NCBI RefSeq assembly: GCF_032854445.1
Contig: NW_027018092.1
Coordinates: 1-64,000, forward strand
Direction of reading: 5' to 3'
From: Liolophura sinensis
Taxonomy: Eukaryota; Mollusca; Polyplacophora; Chitonida; Chitonidae
DNA: 64,000 nt
Below, in pieces: positions 36,968 through 49,558 of the stretch (the first letter of the stretch is position 1; every line of letters begins with the position of its first letter). The position numbers were made by a program, and so were the translations under genes. The notes beneath the pieces are model-generated. The model had not been told where the DNA came from and did not search any database. It saw nothing but the letters and a program-made list of their open reading frames with translations.

Positions 36968-38253
36968 TCACCGACTTTGTTAGCAAGGAAACTTTTTTAC
37001 TGTTCAACATACAGGTCTGAAATTTTGCACACGTATTCTGGCGGAGATTTTCCAGGGATAAATTCTCCATTTTTTTTTCATGTCACGTGGTTCGGCCGCC
37101 ATATTGGATTTTGTGTAAAATCTTTAAAAATCTTCTCCTCCAGAACCACTGTACCGATCGTTATCAAATTTGACATGCAGCTAGTAGGTCACAAGTTCTT
37201 CAAAGTTTTAGAAAATGGTTCACTTCCGGTCAAAATTCTGGAAGCTCGCTATTGGTCGAATTTGTGACGTCACAAAAAATTCTCAAAGTTCAATTGTTCT
37301 GAACGTATTCTGATGTATCTTGAGCTGCTGATTCTGAATCTTGTTGTATTTTTTGCATATCTTTATAACTTTTTGAGATATGAGCAAAAAACTCAAAAAA
37401 GTGACGTAAATTCAATGACCTGTAACTCGAGAACTATGGCAGCTAGAAATGTGCAACCTGCACCAAATTGTAGAACAAGACATGCTCTTTCGAGCATCCG
37501 TCAACAGATTTGAGCTCCGATCAATAGTTTTTTCGCTAGAAGCGTTTAAATCACAACACCGTTTTTTGTTTAGAAAAAGATGGGAATCCTATTGCTTTAA
37601 CATGGAGTTAGATGGGGCCTGGACTGGGTTTGTAGTATTTGACCTGATGCTTTCGGCTACACTGTCCGTGATCTCCCGAAACGGTTGTAGGATGACATTG
37701 ATTCCAGTTCCCATCTAACTCCAGTACTCTATTAGAAGGCGTAGAGATCTAACTACAACAGCAAACGACGTGGACCTGTAAAAGATAGTTTTGGTTTGCG
37801 CAGACCTCATCCTCTTTACTATACGTTAAACAGGACACTGTGATTGACAGATATGGACATGGTCCAAGTGCTGACTTTCTAACGATGGCCTAGCTGTCAG
37901 TGGAGCAGTGAGTCTGTGCATGGCATGTCGTGGATTGAGATGTGAATGTACAAACTTGCTGTTACACTGGTCGTGTTTTTGCGTTATGTCTTACAATTAG
38001 CGGTCTAAGTCTGCCAAGGAAGGACCGTTTTTTACTGGGCATAGCGTAGCATCATTAAGGTCGCCGATCTATTCGAGGAAATGCAAATGACCGGCCGACT
38101 GCCTCAATGGCAAACGGTGTAAGGTCGCATGGAATCTTTGAAAGCCGTGTATGTGGAACATGTGTCCTTCGAACACAGAATATGAAGGGGAAAACGTCAT
38201 CGATCCGATCCGGGATCCCGGCCTAGGATCTGCTATTCGCAGATCCATTCTAG
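36968..38253 (+). mobile_element. Unit 28, sub-family F
   Basis: Core of 1286 bp, nearly identical to unit 26 at an offset of exactly 2703 bp. The left arm of the central stem has GGGGCCTGG for GGGGACTGG. Confidence 0.92.
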
Positions 38254-38319
38254 TTATTATTATTATTAGGGATCCCGTTCTCCCGAACGGGATCCCTTTT
38301 GTAATTGTTCGGTTTTTTC

Positions 38320-38351
<32 letters not shown>

Positions 38352-38357
38352 TTTTTT
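38254..38357 (+). repeat. Spacer with one palindromic module
   Basis: A module with the CCCTTTTGTAATTGTTCGG tail set between (TTA)n runs. The matching spacer before unit 27 has no module, so the dimer duplicate differs here. Confidence 0.9.
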
Positions 38358-38511
38358 TCACCGACTTTGTTAGCAAGGAAACTTTTTTACCGTTCAACAT
38401 AGAGATCTAAATTTTTGCACACAAATTCTGGCGGATATTTTCCAGGGATAAATTCTCCATTTTTTTTTCATGTCACGTGGTTCGGCCGCCATATTGGATT
38501 TTGTGTAAAAC

Positions 38512-38542
<31 letters not shown>

Positions 38543-39650
38543 ACCGATCGTTTTCAAATTTGATATGCAGCTAGTAGGTTACGAGTTCTTTAAAGTTTGC
38601 GAAAATGGTTCACTTCCGGTCAAAACTCTGGAAGCACGCCATTGGTCGAATTTGTGACGTCACAAAAAGTTCTCAAAGTTCAATTTTTCTGAACGTATTC
38701 TGATGTATCTTGAGCTGCTGATTCAGAATCTGCTTGTATTTTTGGCATATCTGTGTAACTTTTTGAGATATAAGCAAAAAAGTCAAAAAACTTACGTAAC
38801 TTCAATGAACTGTAACTCAAGAACTATGACAGCTAGAGGTGTGCAACCTGCACGAAATTGTAGCCCAAAACATGCTCTTTCGAGCATTCGTCAATGGATT
38901 TGAGCTCCGATCAAGAGTTTTTTCGCTGGAAGCGTTTAAATGACAACACCGTTTTTTGTTTAGAAAAAGATGGGAATCCTATTGCTTTAACATGGAGTTA
39001 GATGGGGACTGGACTGGGTTTGTAGTATTTGACCTGATGCTTTCGGCTACACTGTCCGTGATCTCCCGAAACGGTTGTAGGATGACATTGATTCCAGTTC
39101 CCATCTAACTCCAGTACTCTTTTACATGGCGAAGAGATCTAACTACAACAGCAAACGACGTGGACCTGTAAAAGATAGTTTTGTTTTGCGCAGACCGTGT
39201 CCTCTTCACTATAAGTTAAGCAGGCCAGGGTGATTGACAGATATGGACATGTGCCGTGGTCCAAGTGCTGACTTTCTAATGATGGCCGAGCTATCAGTGG
39301 AGCAGTGAGTCTGTGCATGGCATATCCTGAATTGAGATGTGAATGTACAAACTTGCTGTTACACTGGTCGTGTTTTTGTGTTATTTCTTAGAAAAAGCGG
39401 GCTAAGTCTGCCAAAGAACGACTGTTTTTCACTGGGCATAGCGTAGCATCATCAAGGTCGCCGATCTATTCGAGGGAATGCGAATGACCGGCCGACTGCC
39501 TCAGTGACAAACGGTGTAAGGTCGCATGGTAACTTTGAAAGCCGTGTATGTGGAACATGTGTCCTTTGAACACAGAACATGAAGATGAAAACGTCATCGA
39601 TCCGATCCGGGATCCCGGCCTAGGATCTGCTATTCGCAGATCCATTCTAG
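38358..39650 (+). mobile_element. Unit 29
   Basis: Core of exactly 1293 bp with several private changes (AGCAAGGAAAC, CTAGAGGTGTGC, CATATCCTGAATTG). It ends with the GAAGATGAAAACG variant. Confidence 0.9.
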
Positions 39651-39676
39651 TTATTATTATTATTATTATTTTTTTT

Positions 39677-40968
39677 TCACCGACTTTGTTCGCATGGAGA
39701 CTTTTTTACCGTTCAACATACAGGTCTGAAATTTTGCACGCATATTCTGGCGGTGAATACCTCGGGACAAATTCTCCACTTTTTTGCTATGTCACGTGGT
39801 TCGGCCGCCATATTGGATTTTGTGTAAAATAATTAAAAATCTTCTTCTCAAGAACCACTGAACCGATCGGTTTGAAAGTTGACATGCAGCTAGTAAGTCA
39901 CGAGTTCTTTCAAGTTTGCGAAAACGGTTCACTTCCGGTCAAAATTCTGGAAGTTCGCCATTGGTCGAATTTGTGACGTCACAAAAAGTTCTCAAAGTTC
40001 AATTGTTCTGAACACATTCTGGTGTATCTTGAGCTGCTGATTCTGAATCTGCTTGTATTTTTTGTATATCTGTGTAACTTTTTGAGATATAAGCAAAAAA
40101 GTAAAAAAATAGACGTAAGTTCAATGACCTGTAACTCGAGAACTATGACAGCTAGAAATGTGCAACCTGCACGACATTGTAGCCCAAGACATGCTCTTTC
40201 GAGCAGTCGTCACCAGATTTGAGCTCCGATCAATAGTTTTTTCGCTACAAGCGTTTAAATCACAACACCGTTTTTTGTTTAGAAAAAGATGGGAATCCTA
40301 TTGCTTTAACATGGAGTTAGATGGGGACTGGACTGGGTTTGTAGTATTTGACCTGATGTTTCGGCCACACTGTCCGTGATCTCCCGAAACGGTTGTGGGA
40401 TGACATTGATTCCAGTTCCCATCTATCTCCAGTACTCTATTAGATGGCGTAGAGATCTAACTTCAACAGCAAACGACGTGGACCTGTAAAAGTTAGCTTT
40501 GTTTTGCGCAGACCTCGTCCTCTTTACTATACGTTAAACAGGCCAGGGTGATTGACAGATATGGACATGTGCCCTGGTATAAGTGCTGACTTTCTAACGG
40601 TGGCCGAGCTATCAGTGTAGCTGTGAATCTGTGCATGGCAGGTCGTAGATTGAGATGTGAATGTACAAACTTGCTGTTACACTGGTCGTGTTTTTGCCTT
40701 ATTTCTTACAAATAGCGGGCTAAGTCTGCCAAGGGACGACAGTTTTTCACTGGGCATAGCGTAGAATCATCAAGGTCGCTGATCTATTCGAGGGAATGCA
40801 TATGACCGGCCGACTGCCTCAGTGACAAACGGTGTAAGGTCGCATGGAAACTTTGAAAGCCGTGTATATGGAACATGTGTCCTTCGAACACAGAACATGA
40901 AGGGGAAAACGTCATCGATCTGATCCGGGATCATGGCCTAGGATCTGCTATTCGCAGATCCATTCTAG
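39677..40968 (+). mobile_element. Unit 30, sub-family A
   Basis: Core of 1292 bp. Its terminal 12-bp palindrome is broken (CCGGGATCATGG), although the hairpin and CTAG are intact. Confidence 0.9.
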
Positions 40969-40992
40969 TTATTATTATTATTATTTTTTTTT

Positions 40993-42282
40993 TCGACTTT
41001 GTTAGCAGCAGAACTCCAACACCGTTCAACATAGAAGTTTAATATTTTGCACACACGATCTAGAGGAAATTTTCTAGAGGTATGTTTTTTTTTTTTTTTG
41101 CTATGTCACGTGGTTCGGCCGCCATATTGGATTTTGTGTAAAATCTTTAAAAATCTTCTTCTCCAGAACCACTGAACCGATCGTTCTCAAATTTGACATG
41201 CAACTAGTAGGTCAGGTGTTCTTCAAAGTTTGCGAAAATGGCTGACTTCCGGTCAAAACTCTGGAAGCTCGCCATTGGTCGAATTTGTGACGTCACAAAA
41301 AATTCTCATAGTTCATATGTTCTGAACGTATTCTGATGTATCTTGAGCTGCTGATTCCGAATCTGGTTGTATTTTTGCATATCTGTGTAACTTTTTGAGA
41401 TATCAGCCAAAAAATCAATAAAGTTACGTAAGTTCAATGACCTGTAACTCGAGAACTAAGACAGCTAGAAACGTGCAACCTGCACGAAATTGTAGCCCAT
41501 AACATGCTCTTTCGAGCATTCGTCAACGGATTTCAGCTCCGATCAATAGTTTTTTCGCTACAAGCGTTTAAATAACAACACCGTTTTTTGTTTAGAAAAA
41601 GGTGGGAATCCTATTGCTTTAACATGGAGTTAGATGGGGAACTGGACTGGGTTTATAGTATTTGACCTGATGCTTTCGGCCACACTGTCCGTGATCTCCC
41701 GAAACAGTTGTAGGATGACATTGATTCCAGTTCCCATCTACCTCCAGTACTCTATTAGAAGGCGTAGAGATCTAACTACAACAGCAAATGACATGGACCT
41801 GTAAAAGTTAACTTTGTTTTGCGCAGACCTCGCCTCTTTACTATATGTTAAACAGTCCAGGGTGATTAACAGATATGGACATGTGAACTGGTCCAAGTGT
41901 TGACTTTCCAACGATGGCCGAGCAATCAGTAGAGCAGTGAGTCTGTGCATGGCAGGTCGTGGATTGAGATGTGAATGTACAAACTTGCTGTTACACTGGG
42001 CATGTTTTTGCCTTATTTCTTACAAAAGGCGGGCTAAGTGTGCCAAGAAACGACCGTTTTTTCACTGGGCATAACGTAGCATCTTTAAGGTCGCCGATCT
42101 ATTCGCTGAAATGCTAATGACCGGCCGCCTGCCCCGTGACAAACGGTGTAAGATCGCATGGAAACTTTGAAAGCCGTGTATGTGGAACATGTGTCCTTCG
42201 AACACAGAACATGAAGGGGAAAACGTCATCGATCAGATCCGGGATCCCGGCCTAGGATCTGCTTTTCGCAGATCCGTTCTAG
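40993..42282 (+). mobile_element. Unit 31, mosaic
   Basis: Core of 1290 bp with a TCGACTTTG start. The first ~950 bp match unit 38 (private AGTTTAATATTTTGCACACACGATCTAGAGG) and the 3' end matches unit 9. Confidence 0.9.
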
Positions 42283-42365
42283 TTAGGGATCCCGTTCTCC
42301 CGAACGGGATCCCTTTTGTTATTGTTCTGTTTTTTCTTATTATTATTATTATTATTATTTTTTTT
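42283..42365 (+). repeat. Spacer with one palindromic module
   Basis: A module directly after CTAGTT, with the CCCTTTTGTTATTG tail. Confidence 0.9.
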
Positions 42366-43658
42366 TCACCGACTTTGTGAGCAGCAGAACTTTTACACCG
42401 TTCATCATAGAGGTCTAAAATTTTGTACACACAATCTGGCGGAGATTTTCCAGGGGTATATTTTTTGTTTTTTTCTTATGTCACGTGATTCGTCCGCCAT
42501 ACTGAATTTTGTGTAAAATCTTTAAAAATCTTCTTCTCCAGAACCACTGAACCGATCGGTTTCAAATTTGACATGCAGCTAGTAAGTCACGAGTTCTTTC
42601 AAGTTTGCGAAAATAATTCACTTCCGGTCAAAATTCTGGAAGCTCGCCTTTGGTCGAATTTGTGACGTCACAAAAAGTTCTCAAAGTTCAAATGTTCTGA
42701 ACGTATTCTGATGTATCTTGAGCTGCTGATTCCGAATCTGCTTGTATTTTTTGTATATCTGTGTAACTTTTGGAGATATAAGCAAAAAACGCAAAAATCT
42801 TACGTAAGTTCAATGAACTGTAACTCGAGAACTATGACAGCTAGAAATGTGCAACCTGCACGAAATTGTAGCCCAAGACATGCTCTTTCGAGCATTTGTC
42901 AACAGATTTGAGCTCTGATCAATAGTTTTTTCGCTACAGGCGTTTAAATGACAACACCGTTTTTTGTTTGGAAAAAGTTGGGAATCCCATTGCTTTAACA
43001 TGGAGTTAGATGGGGACTGGACTGGGTTTGTAGTATTTGACCTGATGCCTTCGGCTACACTGTCCGTGATCTCCCGAAACGGTTGTAGGATGACATTGAT
43101 TCCAGTTCCCATCTAACTCCAGTACTCTATTAGATGGCGTAGAGATCTAACTACAACAGCAAACGACATGGACCTGTAAAAGTTAGCTTTGTTTTGCGCA
43201 GACCTCGTGCTCTTTACTATACGTTAAACAGGCCAGGGTGATTAACTGATATGGACATGTGCCCTGGTCCAAGTGCTGACTTTCCAACGATGGCCGAGCT
43301 ATCTGTGGAGCAGTGAGTCTGTGCATGTCATGTGGTGGATTGAGATGTGAATGTACAAACTTGCTGTTACACTGGTCGTGTTTTTGCCTTATTTCTTACA
43401 ACTAGCGGGCTAAGTCTGCCAAGAAACGACCGTTTTTCACTGGGCATAGCGTAGCATCATTAAGGTCGCCGATCTATTCGAGGGAATGCAAATGACCGGC
43501 CGACTGCCTCAATGACAAGCGGTGTAAGGTCGGATGGAATCTTTTAAAGCCGCGTATGTGAAACATGTGTCCTTCGAACACAGAACATGAAGGGGAAAAC
43601 GTCATCGATCCGATCCGGGATCCCGGCCTAGGATCTGCTATTCGCAGATCCATTCTAG
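42366..43658 (+). mobile_element. Unit 32
   Basis: Core of exactly 1293 bp. The 5' region has GTGAGCAGCAGAACTTTTACACC, shared in part with unit 33. Confidence 0.9.
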
Positions 43659-43681
43659 TTATTATTATTATTATTTTTTTT

Positions 43682-45471
43682 TCACCGACATTGTGAGCAG
43701 CAGAACTTTAACACCGTTCATCATAGAGGTCTCAAATTTTGTACACACAATCTGGCGGAGCTTTTCCAGGGGTATATTTTTTGTTTTTTTCTTATGTCAC
43801 GTGATTCGTCCGCCATATTGGATTTTGTGTAAAATATTTTACAATCTTCTTCTCCAGAACCACTGAACCGATCGGTTTCAAATTTGACGTGCAGCTAGTA
43901 GGTCACGAGTTCTTTAAAGTTTGCGAAAATGGTTCACTTCCGGTCAAAACTCTGAAAGCTCGCCATTGGTCGAATTTGTGACGTCACAAAAACTTCTCAA
44001 AGTTCAATTGTTCTGAACGTATTCTGATGTATCCTGAGCTGCTGATTCCGAATCTGGTTGTATTTTTTGCATATCTGTGTAACTTTTTGAGATATCAGCA
44101 AAAAACTAAAAAAATTACGTAATTTCAATAGCCTTTTAATCGAGAACTATGGCAGCTAGAAATGTGCAACCTGCACGAAAATGTAGTTCAAGACACGCTC
44201 TTTCGATCATCCGTCAACGGATTTGAGCTCCGATCAATAGTTTTCTCGCTAGAAGCGTTTAAATCAGAACACCGTTTTTGTTTAGAAAAAGACGGGAATC
44301 CTATTGCTTTAACATGGAGTTAGATGGGGAATGGACTGGATTTGTAGTATTTGACCTGATGCTTTCGCTTACACTGTCCGTGATCTCCCGAAACGGTTGT
44401 AGGATGACATTCATTCCAGTTCCCATCTAACTCCAGTACTCTATTACATCGCGTAGAGATCTAACTACAACAGCAAACGACGTGGGCCTGTAAAAGTTGG
44501 CTTTGTTTTGCGCAGACCGTGTCTTCTTTACTATACAATAACCAGGTCAGGGTGATTGACAGATATGGACATGTGCCCTGGTCCAGGCGTGGACTTTCGG
44601 ACAACGGCCTAGATATCAGTAGAGCAGTGAGTCTGTACATGGCAGGTCGTGGATTGAGACATAAAAGTACACACTATGAATTTTCTTCTTTCTTTCTTTT
44701 CTCTTACCGCTGTCGCGTGTTAGTCATGTCAGAGTTCGATCCCAGGTTAGGCAATTTGTCAGGCGATGAAAATGTTGTCACTTTCAAGATTTTAAGTAGT
44801 CTGCTAGGCGTGTTGGATGTTCTGAGGACGAATTTGGTGCTTTTTCCTTTCTCCGACGCACAGTTTTGTCGCCAGTTGCCATGAAAGTGCGAAAAAGTGC
44901 AATTTTGGCCCATGTTTGGAGGTCACGTGACACAAAACTGCTGCAGATGTGGAGCTGAAAATGACTGAGTACAAAGGGCTTTTTGGGTACTCTAGGCGTG
45001 CGGAAAATCATTAAAGTGTGTCAATAAATGTGGGAGTTGCAGTGCTTCAAATATTGTCCAAAGGCCGATTTGCTGTATTTGGCTCTTCGACGTCCCCATG
45101 TTATATGATGCATTTTCAATGCATTTGTGACCACAATGAAGGCAAGGGCATTGTAAGCATGGTACCCGACGTACTTTGACGTCCTGATCATGAATCTGGA
45201 CTGATTTCTTGATGGCGACGTATAGTTTTGCCGCAAATTGCAATCAAAACGCGAAAAAGCGCAATTTTTCAACATATGTGGAGGTCTGGTAAGAGAAAGC
45301 CGTTACAGCTGTAAACCTAAGCATCACTGAGTGGAAAGCGCTACACATGTACTCTATGTGTGCTGAAAATCTTCGATCTATGTCAACATTCAAAAGACAA
45401 ATAAGGAAAAAACGTCATCGATCCGATCCGGGATCCCGGCCTAGGATCTGCTATTCGCAGATCCATTCTAG
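43682..45471 (+). mobile_element. Unit 33, chimeric with replaced 3' segment
   Basis: A 1790-bp unit. It is ordinary to about 44656 (after GATTGAGA). Then ~750 bp of unrelated DNA (44657-45406) replaces the usual ~250 bp, and the standard end returns at ~45407 with AAAACGTCATCG, the palindrome, hairpin and CTAG. The swapped DNA contains a pyrimidine-rich TTCTTTCTTTC stretch and an internal diverged duplication. Unit 39 carries a shorter version of the same swap. Confidence 0.9.
44657..45406 (+). other. Foreign segment inside unit 33
   Basis: No resemblance to the standard unit. A diverged direct repeat lies at about 44863-45012 and 45224-45372, ~361 bp apart, with the shared GAAAAAGTGCAATTTT / GAAAAAGCGCAATTTT, a shared ATGT...GGAGGTC and a shared TACTCTA...GAAAATC. 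Several short ORFs overlap it on both strands, but none looks like a known protein. Confidence 0.8.
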
Positions 45472-45497
45472 TTATTATTATTATTATTATTTTTTTT

Positions 45498-46790
45498 TCA
45501 CCGACATTGTTAGCAGCAGAACTCAAACACCATTCAATATAGAGATCTCAAATTTTGTACACACAATCTGGCGGTGATTTTCTAGACATATAATTTTTTT
45601 TTTTTTCTCATGTCACGTGGTTCGGCCGCCATATTGGATTATGTGTAAAATCTTTAAAAATCTTCTTCTCCAGAACCACTGAACCGATCGTTTTCCAATT
45701 TGACATGCAGCTAGTAGGTCACGAGTTCTTTAAAGTTTGCGAAAATGGTTCACTTCCGGTCAAAATTCTGGAAGCTCGCTATTGGTCGAATTTGTGAGGT
45801 CACAAAAAGTTCTCAAAGTTCAATTGTTCTCAACGTATTCTGATGTATCTTGAGCTCCTGATTCTGAATCTGCTTGTATTTTTTTGGTATCTGCAAAACT
45901 TTCTGAGATATAAGCAAAAAACTCAAAAAAGTGACGTAAGTTCAATGACCTGTAACTCGAGAACTATGGCAGCTAGAAATCTGCAACCTGCACGAAATTG
46001 TAGCCCAAGACATGCTCTTTCGAGCATCCGTCAACGGCTTTGAGCTCCGATCAAAAGTTTTTTCGCTACAAGCGTTTAAATAACAACACCGTTTTTTGTT
46101 TAGAAAAAGGTGGGAATCCTATTGCTTTAACATGCAGTTAGATGGGGACTGGACTGGGTTTGTAGTATTTGACCTGATGCTTTCGGCTACACTGTCCGTG
46201 ATCTCCCGAAACGGTTGTGGGATGACATTGATTCAAGTTCCCATCTAACTCCAGTATTCTATTAGATGGCGTAGAGATCTAACTACAACAGCAAACGACA
46301 TGGACCTGTAAAAGTTAGCTTTGTTTTGCGCAGACCTCGTCCTCTTTACTATACGTTAAACAGTCCAGGGAGACTGACAGATATGGACATGTGCCGTGGT
46401 CTAAGTGTTGACTTTCTAACGATGGCCGAGCTATCAGTGGAGCAGTGAGTCCATGCATGGCAGGTCGTGGATTGAGATGTGAATGTACAAACTTCCTGTT
46501 ACACTGGTCGTGTTTTTGCCTTATTTCTTAAAAATAGCGCGCTAAATCTGCCAAGAAACGACCGTTTTTCACTGGGCATAGCGTAGCATCATTAGGGTCG
46601 TCGATCTATTCGAGGGAATACAAATGGCCGGCCGACTGCCTCAGTGACAAACGGTGTAAGGTCGCATGGAAACTTTGAAAGCCGTGTATGTGGAACATGT
46701 CTCCTTCGAACACAGAACATGAAGGGGAAAACGTCATCGATCCGATCCGGGATCCCGGCCTAGGATCTGCTATTCGCACATACATTCTAG
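45498..46790 (+). mobile_element. Unit 34, mosaic
   Basis: Core of exactly 1293 bp. The 5' part matches unit 41 (CACCATTCAATATAGAGATC). The last ~730 bp match unit 36, including a damaged terminal hairpin (GCACATACATTCTAG). The CRE is broken (TGAGGTCA, ~45795-45802). Confidence 0.9.
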
Positions 46791-46872
46791 TTATTAGGGA
46801 TCCCGTTCTCCCGAACGGGATCCCTTTTGTTATTGTTCTGTTTTTTCTTATTATTATTATTATTATTTTTTT
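46791..46872 (+). repeat. Spacer with one palindromic module
   Basis: TTATT, then a module with the CCCTTTTGTTATTG tail. The matching spacer after unit 36 has a different module tail and no TTATT. Confidence 0.9.
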
Positions 46873-48165
46873 TCACCGACTTTGTTAGCAAGGAAACTTT
46901 TTTATTGTTCAACATAGAGGTCTGAAATTTTGCACACATATTCTGGCGGTGATTTTCCAGGGATAAATTCTCCATTTTTTTTTCATGTCACGTGGTTCGG
47001 CCGCCATATTGGATTTTGTGTAAAATCTTTAAAAATCTTCTTCTCAAGAACCACTGAACCGATCGTTTTTAAATTTAACATGCAGCTAGTAGGTCACGAG
47101 TTCTTCAAAGTTTGCAAAAATCGTTCACTTCCGGTCAAAACTCTGAAAGCTCGCCATTGGTCGAATTTGTGACGTCACAAAAAGTTCTCAAAGTTCAAAT
47201 ATTCTGAACGTATTCTGATGTATCTTGAGCTGCTGATTCTGAATCTGGTTGTATTTTTTGCATATCTGTGTAACTTTTTGAGATATGAGCAAAAAAATCA
47301 AAAAAGTGACGTAAGTTCAATGACCTGTAACTCGAGAACTATGGCAGCTAGAAATCTGCAACCTGCACGAAATTGTAGCCCAGAACATGCTCTTTCAAGC
47401 ATTTGTCAACGGATTTCATATCCATTTAATAGTTTTTTCGCTACAAGCGTTTAAATGGCAACACCGTTTTTTGTTTAGAAAAAGGTGCTAATCCTATTGC
47501 CTTAACATAGAGTTAGATGGGGACTGAACTGGGTTTGTAGTATTTGACCTGATGCTTTCGGCCACACTGTCCGTGATCTCCCGGAACGGTTGTAGGATGA
47601 CATTGATTCCAGTTCCCATCTAACTCCAGTACTCTATTAGATGGCGTAGACATCTAACTACAACAGCAAACGACGTGGACCTGTAAAAGTTAGCTTTTTT
47701 TTGCGCAGACCTCGTCCTCTTTACTATACGTTAAACAGGCCAGGGTGATTGACAGATATGGAGATGTGCCCTGGTATAAGTGCTGACTTTCTAACGATGG
47801 CCGAGCTATCAGTGAAGCAGTGAGTCTGTGCATGGCAGGTCGTGGATTGAGATGTGAATGTACAAACTTGCTGTTACACTGGTCGTGTTTTAGCATTATT
47901 TCTTACTAATAGCGATTTAAGCCTGCCAAGGGACGACTGTTTTTCACTGGGCATAGCGTAGCATCATCAAGGTCGCCGATCTATTCGAGGGAATGCAAAT
48001 GACCGGCCGACTGCCTCAATGACAAACGGTGTAAGGTTGCATGGAATCTTTGAAAGCTGTGCATGTGGAACATGTGTCCTTCGAACACAGAACGTGAATA
48101 TGAAAACGTCATCAATCCGATCCGGGATCCCGGCCTAGGATCTGCTATTCGCAGATCCATTCTAG
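46873..48165 (+). mobile_element. Unit 35
   Basis: Core of exactly 1293 bp. The 3' end shares the CGTGAATATG-type change seen as CGTGAAGATG in units 6 and 16. Confidence 0.9.
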
Positions 48166-48188
48166 TTATTATTATTATTTTTTTTTTT

Positions 48189-48342
48189 TCACCGACCTTG
48201 TTAGCAGTAGAACTCAAACACCGTTCAACATTGAGGTCTCAAATTTTGTACACAACATCTAGCGGAGATTTTCCAGGGGTATATTTTTTGTTTTTTTCTT
48301 AAGTCACGTGGTTCGGCCGCCATATTGGATTTTGTGTAAAAC

Positions 48343-48373
<31 letters not shown>

Positions 48374-49481
48374 ACCGATCGTTTTCCAATTTGACATGCA
48401 GCTAGTAGGTCACGAGTTCTTTAAAGTTTGCGAAAATGGTTCACTTCCGGTCAAAATTCTAAAAGCTCGCTATTGGTCGAATTTATGACGTCACAAAAAG
48501 TTCTCAAAGTTCAAATGTTCTGAACGTATTCTGATGTATCTTGAGCTCCTGATTTTGAATCTGCGTGTATTTTTTGTATATCTGTGTAACTTTTTGAGAT
48601 ATCAGCAAAAAACTCAAAAAAATAACGTAATTTCAATGACCTGTAACTCGAGAACTATGACAGTTAGAAATGTGCAACCTGCACGAAATTGTAGCCCAAG
48701 ACATGCTCTTTCGAGCATTTGTCAACAGATTTGAGCTCCGATCAATAGTTTTTTCGCTACAAGCGTTTAAATAACAACACCGTTTTTTGTTTAGAAAAAG
48801 GTGGGAATCCTATTGCTTTAACATGCAGTTAGATGGGGACTGGACTGGGTTTGTAGTATTTGACCTGATGCTTTCGGCTACACTGTCCGTGATCTCCCGA
48901 AACGGTTGTGGGATGACATTGATTCAAGTTCCCATCTAACTCCAGTATTCTATTAGATGGCGTAGAGATCTAACTACAACAGCAAACGACATGGACCTGT
49001 AAAAGTTAGCTTTGTTTTGCGCAGACCTCGTCCTCTTTACTATACGTTAAACAGTCCAGGGAGACTGACAGATATGGACATGTGCCGTGGTCTAAGTGCT
49101 GACTTTCTAACGATGGCCGAGCTATCAGTGGAGCAGTGAGTCCATGCATGGCAGGTCGTGGATTGAGATGTGAATGTACAAACTTCCTGTTACACTGGTC
49201 GTGTTTTTGCCTTATTTCTTAAAAATAGCGCGCTAAATCTGCCAAGAAACGACCGTTTTTCACTGGGCATAGCGTAGCATCATTAGGGTCGTCGATCTAT
49301 TCGAGGGAATACAAATGGCCGGCCGACTGCCTCAGTGACAAACGGTGTAAGGTCGCATGGAAACTTTGAAAGCCGTGTATGTGGAACATGTCTCCTTCGA
49401 ACACAGAACATGAAGGGGAAAACGTCATCGATCCGATCCGGGATCCCGGCCTAGGATCTGCTATTCGCACATACATTCTAG
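48189..49481 (+). mobile_element. Unit 36, mosaic
   Basis: Core of exactly 1293 bp. The 3' ~730 bp match unit 34 at an offset of 2691 bp, including the same broken hairpin arm, while the 5' half differs. Confidence 0.9.
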
Positions 49482-49558
49482 TTAGGGATCCCGTTCTCCC
49501 GAACGGGATCCCTATTGTAATCGTTCTGTTTTTTCTTATTATTATTATTATTTTTTTT
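49482..49558 (+). repeat. Spacer with one palindromic module
   Basis: A module directly after CTAGTT, with the CCCTATTGTAATCG tail. Confidence 0.9.

Noticed and set aside
44519-45275. Overlapping ORFs in the captured segment of unit 33
   Set aside because: Short and overlapping on both strands with no domain features. The 121-codon frame begins in standard satellite sequence.
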